Below are positions 1 through 7,384 of a stretch of 12,044 bases of DNA, in pieces (within the stretch, counting starts at the first letter, position 1; each line of letters opens with the position of its first letter). The notes beneath the pieces are model-generated. The model was not told where the DNA came from, did not search any database, and saw only the letters and a list, made by a program, of their open reading frames with translations. The DNA is from an uncultured Actinomycetes bacterium. Its GTDB lineage: Bacteria > Actinomycetota > Actinomycetes > Nanopelagicales > Nanopelagicaceae. A program made the position numbers and the translations under genes. The stretch lies in contig CAIUBS010000106.1 of the NCBI GenBank assembly GCA_903897475.1, forward strand, positions 1 to 12,044, given 5' to 3'.

Positions 1-497
1 ATCTTAAATAAGGTATTTGAAAGTGAGCAATCTCCCCACCAAAAACCAAGTAGGTGCATTCTTACCAACAAAAGTGCTAAAGCATTTGCCATATTTAAAA
101 TTTCAGTTGGAGTAACTGCTCCACTTAAAATTACTCGGTACGGTAATGAGTACGGTAAGTACTTTGTTACTAACGCTGCGGGTAATTCATTGCCATCACT
201 ATCAACTCTGCCTTCAATAACTGCAACTGGTTCAACACAAGGTGCAGTACGCTGATTTAAATCCCTAAGCAATGTGTACTCTCGGTTTGCAAACTCTGGC
301 ACTGTTTCTTTAATTGCAAATATTTCACTATTGCTCTTATTTGGATTTGATCTAATTAATCGGACAACATGTCGAGAGATACCTCGCATAGAGGTTAAAA
401 GCTCATCCTCTGGCCAGTTCTCAAGTGGTTTAGCCCAAGGCAGATTTGCCAAGGTAGCAATCTCCTCACCCAACCCTTTGATTCTTAGCCCACTCAT
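1..497 (-). CDS. DUF4032 family protein, kinase-like fold, 3' part outside the window
   Basis: This is a partial gene of 165 visible codons. It starts at the ATG at 497 (MSGLRIKG...) and runs off the left edge. Visible signatures are AIKETVPEF (about 61-69), FANREYTLLRDL (about 69-80), LPYSLPYRVI and LALLLVRMHLLGFWWGDCSLSN near the break. The G-[FW]-W-G-D-C-S-L-S-N block and the S-L-P-Y-R block are characteristic of the DUF4032 family of actinobacterial proteins, whose middle part resembles LPS-kinase/protein-kinase-like folds. In that reading the Asp of GDCSLSN would sit in the catalytic-loop position. The biochemical function of the family is not known to me. A purine-rich GGGAG lies about 9 nt upstream of the ATG, which supports this start. 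The gene diverges from the AI-2E-type gene across 80 bp. Family assignment is confident; function is open. Confidence 0.85.
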   Translation of the reverse strand, partial: MSGLRIKGLGEEIATLANLPWAKPLENWPEDELLTSMRGISRHVVRLIRSNPNKSNSEIFAIKETVPEFANREYTLLRDLNQRTAPCVEPVAVIEGRVDSDGNELPAALVTKYLPYSLPYRVILSGAVTPTEILNMANALALLLVRMHLLGFWWGDCSLSNTLFK

Positions 498-577
498 ACC
501 CTTATTCTCCCTTATTTAACTTCTACGCTCTAATCAATACGGTAAGTAATAGCCAAAAAGATGGATAAAATTAGATT
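498..577. promoter_or_regulatory. 80-bp divergent intergenic region with a likely leaderless promoter for the AI-2E gene
   Basis: The region separates the DUF4032 start (minus) from the AI-2E-type start (plus). On the plus strand TAAAAT at 566-571 matches five of six bases of the -10 consensus and ends 6 bp before the ATG at 578. Transcription would then begin at or next to the A of the start codon, giving a leaderless mRNA, and no Shine-Dalgarno sequence is present there. On the minus strand a GGGAG precedes the DUF4032 start, but I see no convincing -10/-35 pair for it. This rests on motif matching only. Confidence 0.5.
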
Positions 578-1720
578 ATGGCGATATTTGGTAAACCAAG
601 AATTAGTTCTAAACTTTCAACACTGCGCCGCAGTAAAAGCGCAGGTAAGGCTAGAGAAGATTTAGGTAAAAAAGGTAAACCTGTAGATACCAGCCATCCA
701 TTTTATTTTGGCTTTATGGTGACAGCTGGCGCTCTAGTCGCTTTCACGGTACTTCAAGCTTTAGCCTCTGCTAGCGCAGTATTTATATTAATAATCGTCT
801 CACTATTTTTAGCTGCTGGTTTAAATCCAGCAGTTCTGTTTTTCCAAAATCGGGGATTAAATCGAGCAAGCTCAGTCGGAGCGGTAATGGGATTAGTCCT
901 TTTATTTGTTGCAGTATTTATCGCGATTGCAGTACCACCACTAGTAGATCAAGGAAATCAACTAATTGAAAATGCCCCTCAATTAGTCAAAGATTTAAAT
1001 AATAATGCGTTTATGAATGACCTAAATAATAGATATGGAATTATTGATTCACTTGAGAATAAGATCGATTCAGTCATTAAGGATGGGCAATTCGCAATCA
1101 CTGCTTTTGGTGGTGTAATTGGAGTTGGTAAGGCAGTAGTTTCTGGCTTAGTTTCCTCACTAACGATTTTAGTATTAACACTTTATTTCCTAGCTTCATT
1201 GCCGCAAGTAGTAAATATCGGACTACAGTTTGTACCCGCCACCAGAAGAGATCGAATCTCAAAATTAGTCAATGCAATTGTGACTAGGGTTGGTTCATTT
1301 GTTGGCGGCCAGGCAATAATTGCATCTTTAGCTGCAATTTTTATTTTAATTATGGGATTAGTCATCAGTATGCCATATACCGGACCACTAGCGATGGTTG
1401 TTCTAATTTGCGGGTTTATTCCATTAATTGGTCATTTTATTGGAATGGGAATTGTTACTTTAGTTTCATTAACTAAATCACCAGCTACTGCAATCATCGC
1501 TTTATCTGCTTATATTATTTATGTTCAGATTGAAAATTATGTGATCACACCAAAAATAATGCGTAAATCTCTAGCTATTCCAGGTTTAGTCACAATTATT
1601 GCCGCTTTACTTGGAACATCCCTACTTGGATTAGTTGGCGGCTTACTTGCAGTTCCGATTGCAGCTGCAGTTTTGCTAATTATTGATGAGGTAGTTTTTC
1701 CAAGAGCACAACAATCTTAA
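578..1720 (+). CDS. AI-2E family (PerM/TqsA-like) membrane transporter
   Basis: This is a 380-residue integral membrane protein. The first ~45 residues are basic and cytoplasmic-looking (many Lys/Arg). Then come hydrophobic segments at about 43-65 and 66-90, a third at about 103-122, a long soluble stretch (about 125-200) holding ENAPQLVKDLNN, and further membrane segments at about 190-210, 245-265, 268-300, 305-320 and 340-370. The long hydrophilic region after the third helix, the late I-E-N-Y-V-I-T-P-K-I-M motif and the terminal L-L-G-L-V-G-G-L-L-A-V-P helix are hallmarks of the AI-2E transporter superfamily (Pfam family once called UPF0118). Members export autoinducer-2 or exchange ions such as Na+/H+, and the substrate cannot be read from sequence. 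The length is normal for the family. The stop codon overlaps that of the convergent hydrolase. Nothing links it to the sugar-acid genes further on. Confidence 0.9.
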   Translation: MAIFGKPRISSKLSTLRRSKSAGKAREDLGKKGKPVDTSHPFYFGFMVTAGALVAFTVLQALASASAVFILIIVSLFLAAGLNPAVLFFQNRGLNRASSVGAVMGLVLLFVAVFIAIAVPPLVDQGNQLIENAPQLVKDLNNNAFMNDLNNRYGIIDSLENKIDSVIKDGQFAITAFGGVIGVGKAVVSGLVSSLTILVLTLYFLASLPQVVNIGLQFVPATRRDRISKLVNAIVTRVGSFVGGQAIIASLAAIFILIMGLVISMPYTGPLAMVVLICGFIPLIGHFIGMGIVTLVSLTKSPATAIIALSAYIIYVQIENYVITPKIMRKSLAIPGLVTIIAALLGTSLLGLVGGLLAVPIAAAVLLIIDEVVFPRAQQS

Positions 1721-2427
1721 AACTCTGTAGGTAGTGGTAATTTATTTGGAGCGATAACCCGCACAATTTCACTTAATACAAGGTGAACCATTGGCTCTCC
1801 TACCCAGAGGTGTTTTGCACCGGGTACGTCAATTTGCTTTAAAGTTGAAATTTTTGAAAACTTTAATTTTGCTTGTGCAGGTTTTAGGTAATCATCATGC
1901 TCTGGAATTAGAGCTGTAATCATCCGCCCATCCTTAACCCAAAACTCTAGATCTTCATCTGTGGTTGATAAAAGGGGTGGACTCAGCAGGATTAACTGCT
2001 TAATTCTTTTATCTCTGGCATATTGAAGTGCCAACTCTGTACCAAATGACCAGCCGATTACATAGAGATCTTTTACATTTAACTCATCAAAACAGTATTC
2101 AATTGCTGCTAATACATCGAGTTTCTCCGATTTACCCTGATCAAACTCCCCCTCACTTTGACCAGCCTCACTTTTTGTTCCACGGGTATTAAATCTAATA
2201 ATCTGAATACCTGCCATAAATGGCAATCTATTTGCTGCCTTCTTATAAATATGCGAATCCATCATTCCGCCCCCTGATGGATTGGGGTGAATCATAAGTA
2301 GAGAACCTGATATCTCGCTCTTGGGAGTTGCCACCTCACCAATTAAATTAAGCCCATCACTGGTGTGGATAGTGATCGCACTTCGATCAGCAGGCAAAAT
2401 AGTTGAAGGTCGGATTAACTCTGACAT
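1717..2427 (-). CDS. Alpha/beta-hydrolase fold protein
   Basis: This is a 236-residue soluble hydrolase read from the ATG at 2427 (MSELIRPSTIL...). An in-frame ATG at 2460 would add 11 residues but would overlap the divergent aldehyde dehydrogenase start. The chosen start has a -10-like TAAACT seven bases upstream, as expected for a leaderless message. Visible fold features are the oxyanion-type H-P-N-P-S-G-G-G segment (47-54), the R-F-N-T-R-G-T strand and turn (78-84), the nucleophile elbow G-W-S-F-G (125-129, Ser127), candidate acids Asp178/Asp179 in PEHDDYL, and the catalytic His206 in GAKHLWVG. The set matches small serine hydrolases or dienelactone-hydrolase-like proteins. No signal peptide or membrane helix is seen. 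The substrate is unknown. A lactonase or esterase role serving the sugar-acid genes next door is possible but only a guess. Confidence 0.85.
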   Translation of the reverse strand: MSELIRPSTILPADRSAITIHTSDGLNLIGEVATPKSEISGSLLMIHPNPSGGGMMDSHIYKKAANRLPFMAGIQIIRFNTRGTKSEAGQSEGEFDQGKSEKLDVLAAIEYCFDELNVKDLYVIGWSFGTELALQYARDKRIKQLILLSPPLLSTTDEDLEFWVKDGRMITALIPEHDDYLKPAQAKLKFSKISTLKQIDVPGAKHLWVGEPMVHLVLSEIVRVIAPNKLPLPTEF

Positions 2428-2434
2428 GAAAAAG

Positions 2435-2444
2435 AGTTTACTCT
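2435..2444. promoter_or_regulatory. Overlapping, back-to-back -10 elements for two divergent leaderless genes
   Basis: The 23-bp gap 2428-2450 must serve both the hydrolase (minus, ATG at 2427) and the aldehyde dehydrogenase (plus, ATG at 2451). On the minus strand TAAACT (2440 down to 2435) is followed by seven bases and then ATG. On the plus strand TACTCT (2439-2444) is followed by six bases and then ATG. Both are TAnnnT hexamers at the distance expected when transcription begins on the start codon. Neither gene has a Shine-Dalgarno sequence at the right distance. Any -35 element would have to lie inside the opposite gene. Inferred from motif position only. Confidence 0.45.
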
Positions 2445-2450
2445 TACCCC

Positions 2451-3920
2451 ATGAGCACAAATGCCATCTTTGAAAAGTTTGACCCTAGATCTGGTGAAGT
2501 GCTTGCTTCATATAAGAATTTTTCTCAGAATGAAGTCTTTGAGGTAGTTGAACGAGCACATGATGCAGCAATTAGATGGCATGAGTTTGGTTTTACCGCT
2601 CGTAAGCGTGTGCTAATTAAATGGGCATCTTATATAACGAAAAATCAAAAAGAGATTGCAAAACTTATAGCAGATGAGTGCGGAAAACCTATAGGGGATG
2701 CAACTCTTGAAGTTTCAATTGCAATTGATCATATTGCTTGGGCAGCTAAACATGCCCAACAGATTATGCGAAAGCAAGATCGTCCATCTGGATTATTAAT
2801 GTTTAATATGAAGGCTCAGGTGCAAAGATCTCCCCTAGGAGTAATTGGAGTTATTGGTCCATGGAACTATCCAATTTTTACTCCCATGGGTTCTATTGCT
2901 TACGCACTTGCTGCTGGTAATGCAGTTGTTTTTAAACCATCAGAGTTCACACCTGGTGTGGGTAAATGGATAGGTGATTCTTTTGCTCAAGTTGCTCCAT
3001 TTGAAAATATTCTAACTACTGTAACTGGATTACCAGATACTGGAAGAGCTTTAACTCAATCAAGAGTTAATAAAGTTTCATTTACTGGATCAACCAGAAC
3101 TGCAAAAAAAGTTGCTGCAAGTTGTGCAGAATCTATGATTCCAGTTGTCTTAGAGTGTGGTGGAAAAGATCCAGTAATAGTTGCTCAAGATGCCGATATT
3201 AAACTAGCAGCTGAGTACGTACTTTGGTCTGCCATGGCAAATGCTGGGCAATCATGTATTGGTGCTGAGCGAGTATATGTTGTTGAATCTGTCGCCGAAG
3301 AATTTATTAAAACTATAACAAAAATGGCTAAAGATATTGAGGTTGGTAAGGATTACGGACCTGCAACCATGCCATCACAGTTGAGAGTTATTCAATCTCA
3401 TTTGGATGATGCAACAGAAAAGGGTGCAAAATTTTTAGTTGGCGGAAATGACTCAGTAAAGGGTGCTTTTGTTGAGCCTGTGATCATGGTAGATGTACCA
3501 GAGAATTCAACAGCAATGACTGAAGAAACCTTTGGCCCAACCCTTGCTATAAATAAGGTGACAAATATTGATGAGGCAATTCGATTGTCAAATGCCAGCA
3601 GTTATGGACTTGCTGCAGCAGTATTTTCAAAGCGCGACGGTGAAAAAATTGCATCACAACTTGCCTGCGGAATGGTTTCTATTAATTCAGTGTTTTTGTT
3701 TGCAGCAGTGGCCTCAGTGCCTTTTGGCGGAGTAAAAAATTCTGGCTACGGTCGCATTCACGGTGCTGAAGGTATGCTGGAATACACATACGCACGTACA
3801 GTAGTTAAAACTAGATTTAAAATTCCACTGAAATTCACATCATTTAAGAGAACAAAATTATCAGAAAAAGTATTAATAACTTTGATAAAAAGATTACACG
3901 GTAGAGGTAAAACCAACTAA
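2451..3920 (+). CDS. NAD(P)-dependent aldehyde dehydrogenase
   Basis: This 489-residue enzyme of the aldehyde dehydrogenase superfamily oxidises an aldehyde to a carboxylate in the cytoplasm. It has the full catalytic set: GPWNYP (136-141, with Asn139), FTGST (211-215) in the Rossmann part, the general base Glu235 in LECGG, the nucleophile Cys269 in GQSC, and E-E-T-F-G-P (358-363, Glu359 for the nicotinamide ribose). Length is normal. The last ~35 residues after VVKTRF form a basic tail (FKIPLKFTSFKRTK...) beyond the usual oligomerisation strand, somewhat like tailed class-3-like bacterial enzymes. The exact substrate cannot be read. Beside a sugar-acid catabolic set, lactaldehyde, glycolaldehyde or a semialdehyde are reasonable candidates (inference). 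It converges on an SDR gene with 2 bp between stops. Confidence 0.92.
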   Translation: MSTNAIFEKFDPRSGEVLASYKNFSQNEVFEVVERAHDAAIRWHEFGFTARKRVLIKWASYITKNQKEIAKLIADECGKPIGDATLEVSIAIDHIAWAAKHAQQIMRKQDRPSGLLMFNMKAQVQRSPLGVIGVIGPWNYPIFTPMGSIAYALAAGNAVVFKPSEFTPGVGKWIGDSFAQVAPFENILTTVTGLPDTGRALTQSRVNKVSFTGSTRTAKKVAASCAESMIPVVLECGGKDPVIVAQDADIKLAAEYVLWSAMANAGQSCIGAERVYVVESVAEEFIKTITKMAKDIEVGKDYGPATMPSQLRVIQSHLDDATEKGAKFLVGGNDSVKGAFVEPVIMVDVPENSTAMTEETFGPTLAINKVTNIDEAIRLSNASSYGLAAAVFSKRDGEKIASQLACGMVSINSVFLFAAVASVPFGGVKNSGYGRIHGAEGMLEYTYARTVVKTRFKIPLKFTSFKRTKLSEKVLITLIKRLHGRGKTN

Positions 3921-3932
3921 AGCTAGTAGGTT
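3911..3932. terminator. Imperfect hairpin over the convergent stop codons
   Basis: AACC (3911-3914) and ACTA (3916-3919) pair with TAGT (3924-3927) and GGTT (3929-3932), with one A-A mismatch and an AAGC loop. The structure covers both stop codons of the aldehyde dehydrogenase and the SDR. Read on the minus strand it runs straight into a short T run (GGTTTTACC), so it could act as a weak intrinsic terminator for the SDR message. The plus-strand side has no T run. The stem is short and only partly GC, so confidence is low. Confidence 0.3.
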
Positions 3933-4699
3933 GCTCTGCCACCTGAAATATCAAATGTAAAACCGGTAGTAAATGAACAAGCCTTAGATCCCATGAATGC
4001 AATTATCTCTGCAACCTCACTTGGCTCACCTAACCTACCTGCAGGTATTTTAGAAATCATATAATCCAAAGTTTCCTTGGCGGTATTAACATTTATCGGT
4101 GTTGCAATAACTGCAGGTGCTAGAGCATTGATAGTTATTCCATCAGTTGCAACCTCTTTAGCCACACCTTTAACAAATCCAATTAATCCTGATTTAGCAG
4201 TGTTGTATGGCGCCATTTTTGGGTTTCCTTCTTTACCCGCAATCGATGCGACCTGAACAATTCGACCATATTTTTGTTTCTTCATGATAGGCAATACTGA
4301 TTGAGTTAACCAAATTGCTCCAAATAAATTAACAGCCACTACTTTCTGAAAATCATCCCAGTTTATTTCTTCAACAAATTTTCCAGTTGGGCCTGGATAA
4401 CCAGCACAATTAATCAATGCATCAATTCTTTTATCTTTGCCGACAGTCTGAGAAATGAAATCAGTAATGCCTTTTTGATTCGATATATCAAGTACAGCAC
4501 TTTCAGCATTTCCGCCAAGTTTTAAAATACTTGTTACAGTCTGATCTACACCAACTTGGTTCAAATCAACGCATACGACCTTGGCGCCTCTAGATGCTAT
4601 TAACTCTGCAGCAGATTTACCAATACCACTTGCTGCCCCGGTAACAATTACAACTTGACCTTCATATGAGGTTTTCTCAAACGCTATATTGTCACTCAT
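3923..4699 (-). CDS. Short-chain dehydrogenase/reductase (classical SDR, NAD-type)
   Basis: This is a 258-residue classical SDR oxidoreductase. The cofactor loop TGAASGIG lies at 20-27. Asp45 follows the second strand (VVCVDLN), which normally selects NAD+ over NADP+. NCAG is at 97-100, with structural Asn124, catalytic Ser152 (VASIAG), and Tyr165 and Lys169 in Y-N-T-A-K. The C-terminal T-G-F-T-F-D-I-S-G-G-R block is typical of FabG-like sugar and hydroxy-acid dehydrogenases. The start at 4699 follows a perfect TATAAT by nine bases. In the context of a sugar-acid dehydratase and an FAH enzyme it may oxidise the sugar itself or a 2-keto-3-deoxy acid at C4 or C5. Which one cannot be told from sequence. 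Confidence 0.9.
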   Translation of the reverse strand: MSDNIAFEKTSYEGQVVIVTGAASGIGKSAAELIASRGAKVVCVDLNQVGVDQTVTSILKLGGNAESAVLDISNQKGITDFISQTVGKDKRIDALINCAGYPGPTGKFVEEINWDDFQKVVAVNLFGAIWLTQSVLPIMKKQKYGRIVQVASIAGKEGNPKMAPYNTAKSGLIGFVKGVAKEVATDGITINALAPAVIATPINVNTAKETLDYMISKIPAGRLGEPSEVAEIIAFMGSKACSFTTGFTFDISGGRATY

Positions 4700-4708
4700 T
4701 ATTATCCG

Positions 4709-4714
4709 ATTATA
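4709..4714 (-). promoter_or_regulatory. -10 box (TATAAT) for the NAD-type SDR gene
   Basis: A perfect TATAAT is read on the minus strand from 4714 to 4709, nine bases before the ATG at 4699. A weak TTTAGA (4737 to 4732, four of six bases of TTGACA) lies 17 bp upstream. Expected transcription start is about 2-3 nt before the ATG, so the message would be essentially leaderless. Motif-based inference. Confidence 0.55.
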
Positions 4715-4733
4715 CTTGCCTAACAGTTGAATC

Positions 4734-4751
4734 TAAAATTTTTGAATGGAG
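4734..4751 (+). promoter_or_regulatory. -10 element and ribosome binding site of the four-gene operon
   Basis: TAAAAT (4734-4739) matches five of six -10 bases. GGAG at 4748-4751 sits four bases before the ATG at 4756, so this leader is about 10 nt long and does carry a Shine-Dalgarno core. It fixes the start of the U32-like gene at 4756. The in-frame ATG at 4666 would overlap the divergent SDR and its promoter. I see no clear -35. Confidence 0.5.
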
Positions 4752-4755
4752 CATA

Positions 4756-5679
4756 ATGGCATCTTGGCCAAGCACGCGTGATCCAAAAGGTCCAATGAAG
4801 CGCTCAATTGGAATACTTAATAAACAAAAAATTCAATCCCAGGATTCAGATGGCTTACCAGAGTCGGCTAAAAGATTTGCTGATGGTTCAAGGTACAAAA
4901 TAGAAATACCTTCAGTTGAAGGCCCAGCTGCATTCAAAACAGTTATCGAAGAAGCTAAGAAGCATAAATTAATCATCCATCGTATTTCTCAGGGTTCTGG
5001 AATTATGATGCAAACAGATGAAGAAATTAAGCAAATGATTTCAATTGGTAAAAAAGAAAAAATTGAGGTCTGTTTATTTGTAGGACCCAGAGCATCTTGG
5101 GATATTGGAAAACAAGTTTCAGCTTCAACAGGTGTAATTGCTTCTCCAACGCTTCGTGGAAGCGATCAACTTAGATTTGCCCTAGAGGATGTAATTCATG
5201 GGGTAAATCTTGGACTTAGAAGTGTTTTAGTTGGAGATCTAGGTTTGCTTAAGGTTTTAGGAAATGCAAAGTTAAAAGGTGACTTACCTAAAGATCTGAT
5301 TTTAAAGACCTCAGTTGCATTGGTTTGTAATAATCCAGCAACTGCAGCATTACTAGAGGATCTGGGAGCATCAACCTTAAATCTGGCTACTGATTTGTCA
5401 CTACAACAGATTGCTGCGATTAGATCTCAAGTTGAAATTCCAGTTGATATCTACGTTGAAGGACCAGATGATTTTGGTGGCGCAGTTCGACATTATGAAA
5501 CCCCAGACCTAGTTAGAGTTGCCGCTCCAATCTATTTGAAGTTCACAATTAGAAACTCCCCTGGACTTTATCCCTCAGGAGCTCATATCCAAGGCTTGGT
5601 GGAATCAACGGCTCGTGAGCGAGTTAGAAGAGCTGCAATTAGTAAAGCTATCTTAGATAGGTATGGGTTTAAAAAATAA
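4756..5679 (+). CDS. U32-peptidase-like TIM-barrel protein of unknown function
   Basis: This is a 307-residue soluble protein and the first gene of the plus-strand operon. The start at 4756 (MASWPSTRDPKG...) is chosen from the GGAG four bases upstream. The sequence alternates strands and helices like a (beta/alpha)8 barrel: VGDLGLL, L-K-T-S-V-A-L-V-C-N-N, STLNLATDLSLQQI, VDIYVEGPDDFGG, VRVAAPIYLKF. The late blocks (DLS-x-x-Q-I-A-A-I-R, V-D-I-Y-V-E and Y-L-K-F) recall actinobacterial proteins annotated as U32-family peptidases. It lacks the Cys-containing signature of true U32 collagenase-like proteins and has only two Cys, so proteolysis should not be assumed. It abuts the next gene with no gap. 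Given its partners, a role as an enzyme or accessory factor on a sugar-derived acid is plausible but not shown. Confidence 0.5.
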   Translation: MASWPSTRDPKGPMKRSIGILNKQKIQSQDSDGLPESAKRFADGSRYKIEIPSVEGPAAFKTVIEEAKKHKLIIHRISQGSGIMMQTDEEIKQMISIGKKEKIEVCLFVGPRASWDIGKQVSASTGVIASPTLRGSDQLRFALEDVIHGVNLGLRSVLVGDLGLLKVLGNAKLKGDLPKDLILKTSVALVCNNPATAALLEDLGASTLNLATDLSLQQIAAIRSQVEIPVDIYVEGPDDFGGAVRHYETPDLVRVAAPIYLKFTIRNSPGLYPSGAHIQGLVESTARERVRRAAISKAILDRYGFKK

Positions 5680-6384
5680 ATGAGTGAATCAACCAATCTA
5701 AAACTTTTAATTTTTGGTGGTACGGGTGTGCTGGGAGGTGCGATTGTCTCCAAATTTAAAGAAAAGGGATATCAAACAACCTTTGGGGTTCGAAAGATTA
5801 CAAATCCAGCAGATCAATTTTTACTGCCAGTTACCGAAGGACCAGTACCAGAGTTACTAAAGGGTCAATTATTTGATGCTGTGATCTTTGCCCAGGGAGC
5901 CAATATTAATGATTCGGTAATAAATAACTCTTTAGATGATTTGAATAAATTATTTGAGGCAAATGTAAGTTTCATAAGTGAAACTACTAAAGCACTAATC
6001 TCACATAATTTGATTAAACATAAAGGCAAAATCGTAATTTTAAGCTCTTTCTGGGAACAACTAACTCGTCAAGATAAAATGTCATATACAGTTACCAAAG
6101 CTGCCGTAGGCGGATTAGTTAGATCAATGGCGGTTGATTTAGGAAATGCAAAAGGTATTTTAGTAAATGGCTTACTACCTGGAGTTGTTGATTCACCAAT
6201 GGCAAGAGGGTTATTAAAACCAGAACAAATTGAGAGCGTTGAATGGCAAACACCTGGCCATAAGATGGTCATTCCGGCAGATGTGGCAAGTGCTGCATAT
6301 TTATTAGGGTGTGAAGAAAACACAGCTATATCTGGGCAATCATTATTTGTAGATTACGGTTTTTCAGTGTCCAGAGTGCTTTAG
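5680..6384 (+). CDS. Short-chain dehydrogenase/reductase, second of two
   Basis: This is a 234-residue SDR-fold oxidoreductase. The cofactor loop GGTGVLG (13-19) is closer to atypical or extended SDRs than the TGxxxGIG loop of the first SDR. FAQGAN (70-75) replaces the usual NAG. Asn95, Ser123 (ILSSFW), Tyr136 and Lys140 (Y-T-V-T-K) complete the catalytic set. Arg38 after the second strand (FGVRK) would suit NADP(H), against NAD for the first SDR. The ATG follows the U32-like stop codon with no spacing, so translation is probably coupled. The C-terminal GQSLFVDYGFS is typical of sugar-type SDRs. Its substrate is unknown. Its place between a U32-like protein and a kinase/enolase pair suggests a step in the same route. 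Confidence 0.88.
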   Translation: MSESTNLKLLIFGGTGVLGGAIVSKFKEKGYQTTFGVRKITNPADQFLLPVTEGPVPELLKGQLFDAVIFAQGANINDSVINNSLDDLNKLFEANVSFISETTKALISHNLIKHKGKIVILSSFWEQLTRQDKMSYTVTKAAVGGLVRSMAVDLGNAKGILVNGLLPGVVDSPMARGLLKPEQIESVEWQTPGHKMVIPADVASAAYLLGCEENTAISGQSLFVDYGFSVSRVL

Positions 6385-6394
6385 GAATTATCAA

Positions 6395-7384
6395 GTGGGT
6401 GTTGAGTTACTTAACCAAAGCACGGTAGTTGATTACTTGGTTAGTAAAAATTTAATCTCACGCCAAGAAGCTGCTGAGGTTGAGGTTCTAACTGGCGGAG
6501 TTTCAAATGTAGTTTTAGCAATCACAACAGAGAGTAAAAAGCTCGTATTAAAGCAAGCCTTGGCTGAATTAGCGGTGAGTGAAAAATGGGAAGCAGATCA
6601 AAGGCGAGCCATTGTTGAAGCAGATGCGATAGAACTGTTTCATAAACTTAGCCCTAAACAAGTTCCAAGTTTAGTATTTCTAGATCCTGATCGATTTATT
6701 CTGGTTTTAGAACGAGTACCGGTAGGAAGTACTGTGTGGAAATCTGATCTGCTAGCTGGAGTAATTGATCCAGATGTTGGGGCAGTACTAGGCGAAACCC
6801 TTGCAACTTGGCACAACTACGGTGAGAAAAACTCTGATGCTAAGGATAAGTTTATGGAGGACTCACTTTTTGAACAGTTAAGAATTGATCCCTTTTATAG
6901 GTTTGTGGCCAATAAAAATCTACAGATTGAAGTTTCAATAAGAAAGCTTATAAATGAATTAGAGGGAGATAAAACAACTATTGTACATGGAGATTTTTCT
7001 CCTAAGAATATTATGATATCCATGAGCGGAGATGTTTATATTTTAGATTTTGAAGTAACTCATGTTGGAAATCCCCTATTTGATTTAGCATTTTTACTTG
7101 CTCATCTTTTATGTAAGTTCTTTCATGCCCCTGATCAACTTCAAGCAAAGCTGCTATCCAATACTGCTAGCGTTTTTGTTAACCATTATCAGAAGTTAAG
7201 GCCGGTTGCTCCAACTGTCTATCGGCACGCTGCTTTAATTGCTCTGGCAAGGGTAGAAGGAAAATCCCCAGTTAATTATTTAAGCCCAGATCAGCAAACA
7301 AAAATTCAAAAGTTCACTAAAGAAATATTGTTAAGTGATTCTAATATTTCCATTAATAAATTATTTGAAATGGGTGCTCGATGA
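6395..7384 (+). CDS. APH/choline-kinase-fold small-molecule kinase, MtnK-like
   Basis: This is a 329-residue ATP-dependent phosphotransferase of the aminoglycoside-phosphotransferase/choline-kinase superfamily. The start is GTG at 6395, with AGGA overlapping the upstream TAG stop and 8 nt of spacing. Visible parts are the nucleotide loop LTGGVSN (32-38), Lys53 in LVLKQAL, the catalytic loop H-G-D-F-S-P-K-N (198-205, Asp200 and Asn205), and the metal-binding D-F-E (218-220) followed by GNPLFDLAFLL. The V-L-K-Q-A-L block followed by a Trp and an acidic run, and the DFE in place of DxD, recall 5-methylthioribose kinase, which phosphorylates a sugar hydroxyl. No other methionine-salvage gene is nearby, so an ordinary MTR kinase is unlikely. 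Its stop overlaps the next start in ATGA, so it is probably translationally coupled to the enolase paralogue. Resistance to aminoglycosides is not implied. Confidence 0.82.
   Translation: MGVELLNQSTVVDYLVSKNLISRQEAAEVEVLTGGVSNVVLAITTESKKLVLKQALAELAVSEKWEADQRRAIVEADAIELFHKLSPKQVPSLVFLDPDRFILVLERVPVGSTVWKSDLLAGVIDPDVGAVLGETLATWHNYGEKNSDAKDKFMEDSLFEQLRIDPFYRFVANKNLQIEVSIRKLINELEGDKTTIVHGDFSPKNIMISMSGDVYILDFEVTHVGNPLFDLAFLLAHLLCKFFHAPDQLQAKLLSNTASVFVNHYQKLRPVAPTVYRHAALIALARVEGKSPVNYLSPDQQTKIQKFTKEILLSDSNISINKLFEMGAR

Noticed and set aside
274..519. 81-codon plus-strand open frame at the left end
   Set aside because: It lies antisense to the clearly conserved DUF4032 gene and has no recognisable protein features.
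151..548. 11-bp direct repeat TACGGTAAGTA at 151-161 and 538-548
   Set aside because: Repeats of this length are expected by chance in a 12-kb AT-rich window, and one copy is inside conserved coding sequence.
4666..4755. N-terminal extension of 30 codons for the U32-like gene
   Set aside because: It would overlap the start and promoter of the divergent SDR. GGAG before the ATG at 4756 gives a better start.
6395..7384. Aminoglycoside-resistance gene or genuine 5-methylthioribose kinase of methionine salvage
   Set aside because: Only the general kinase fold is shared. No other methionine-salvage gene is present, and the operon partners point to carbohydrate-acid metabolism.
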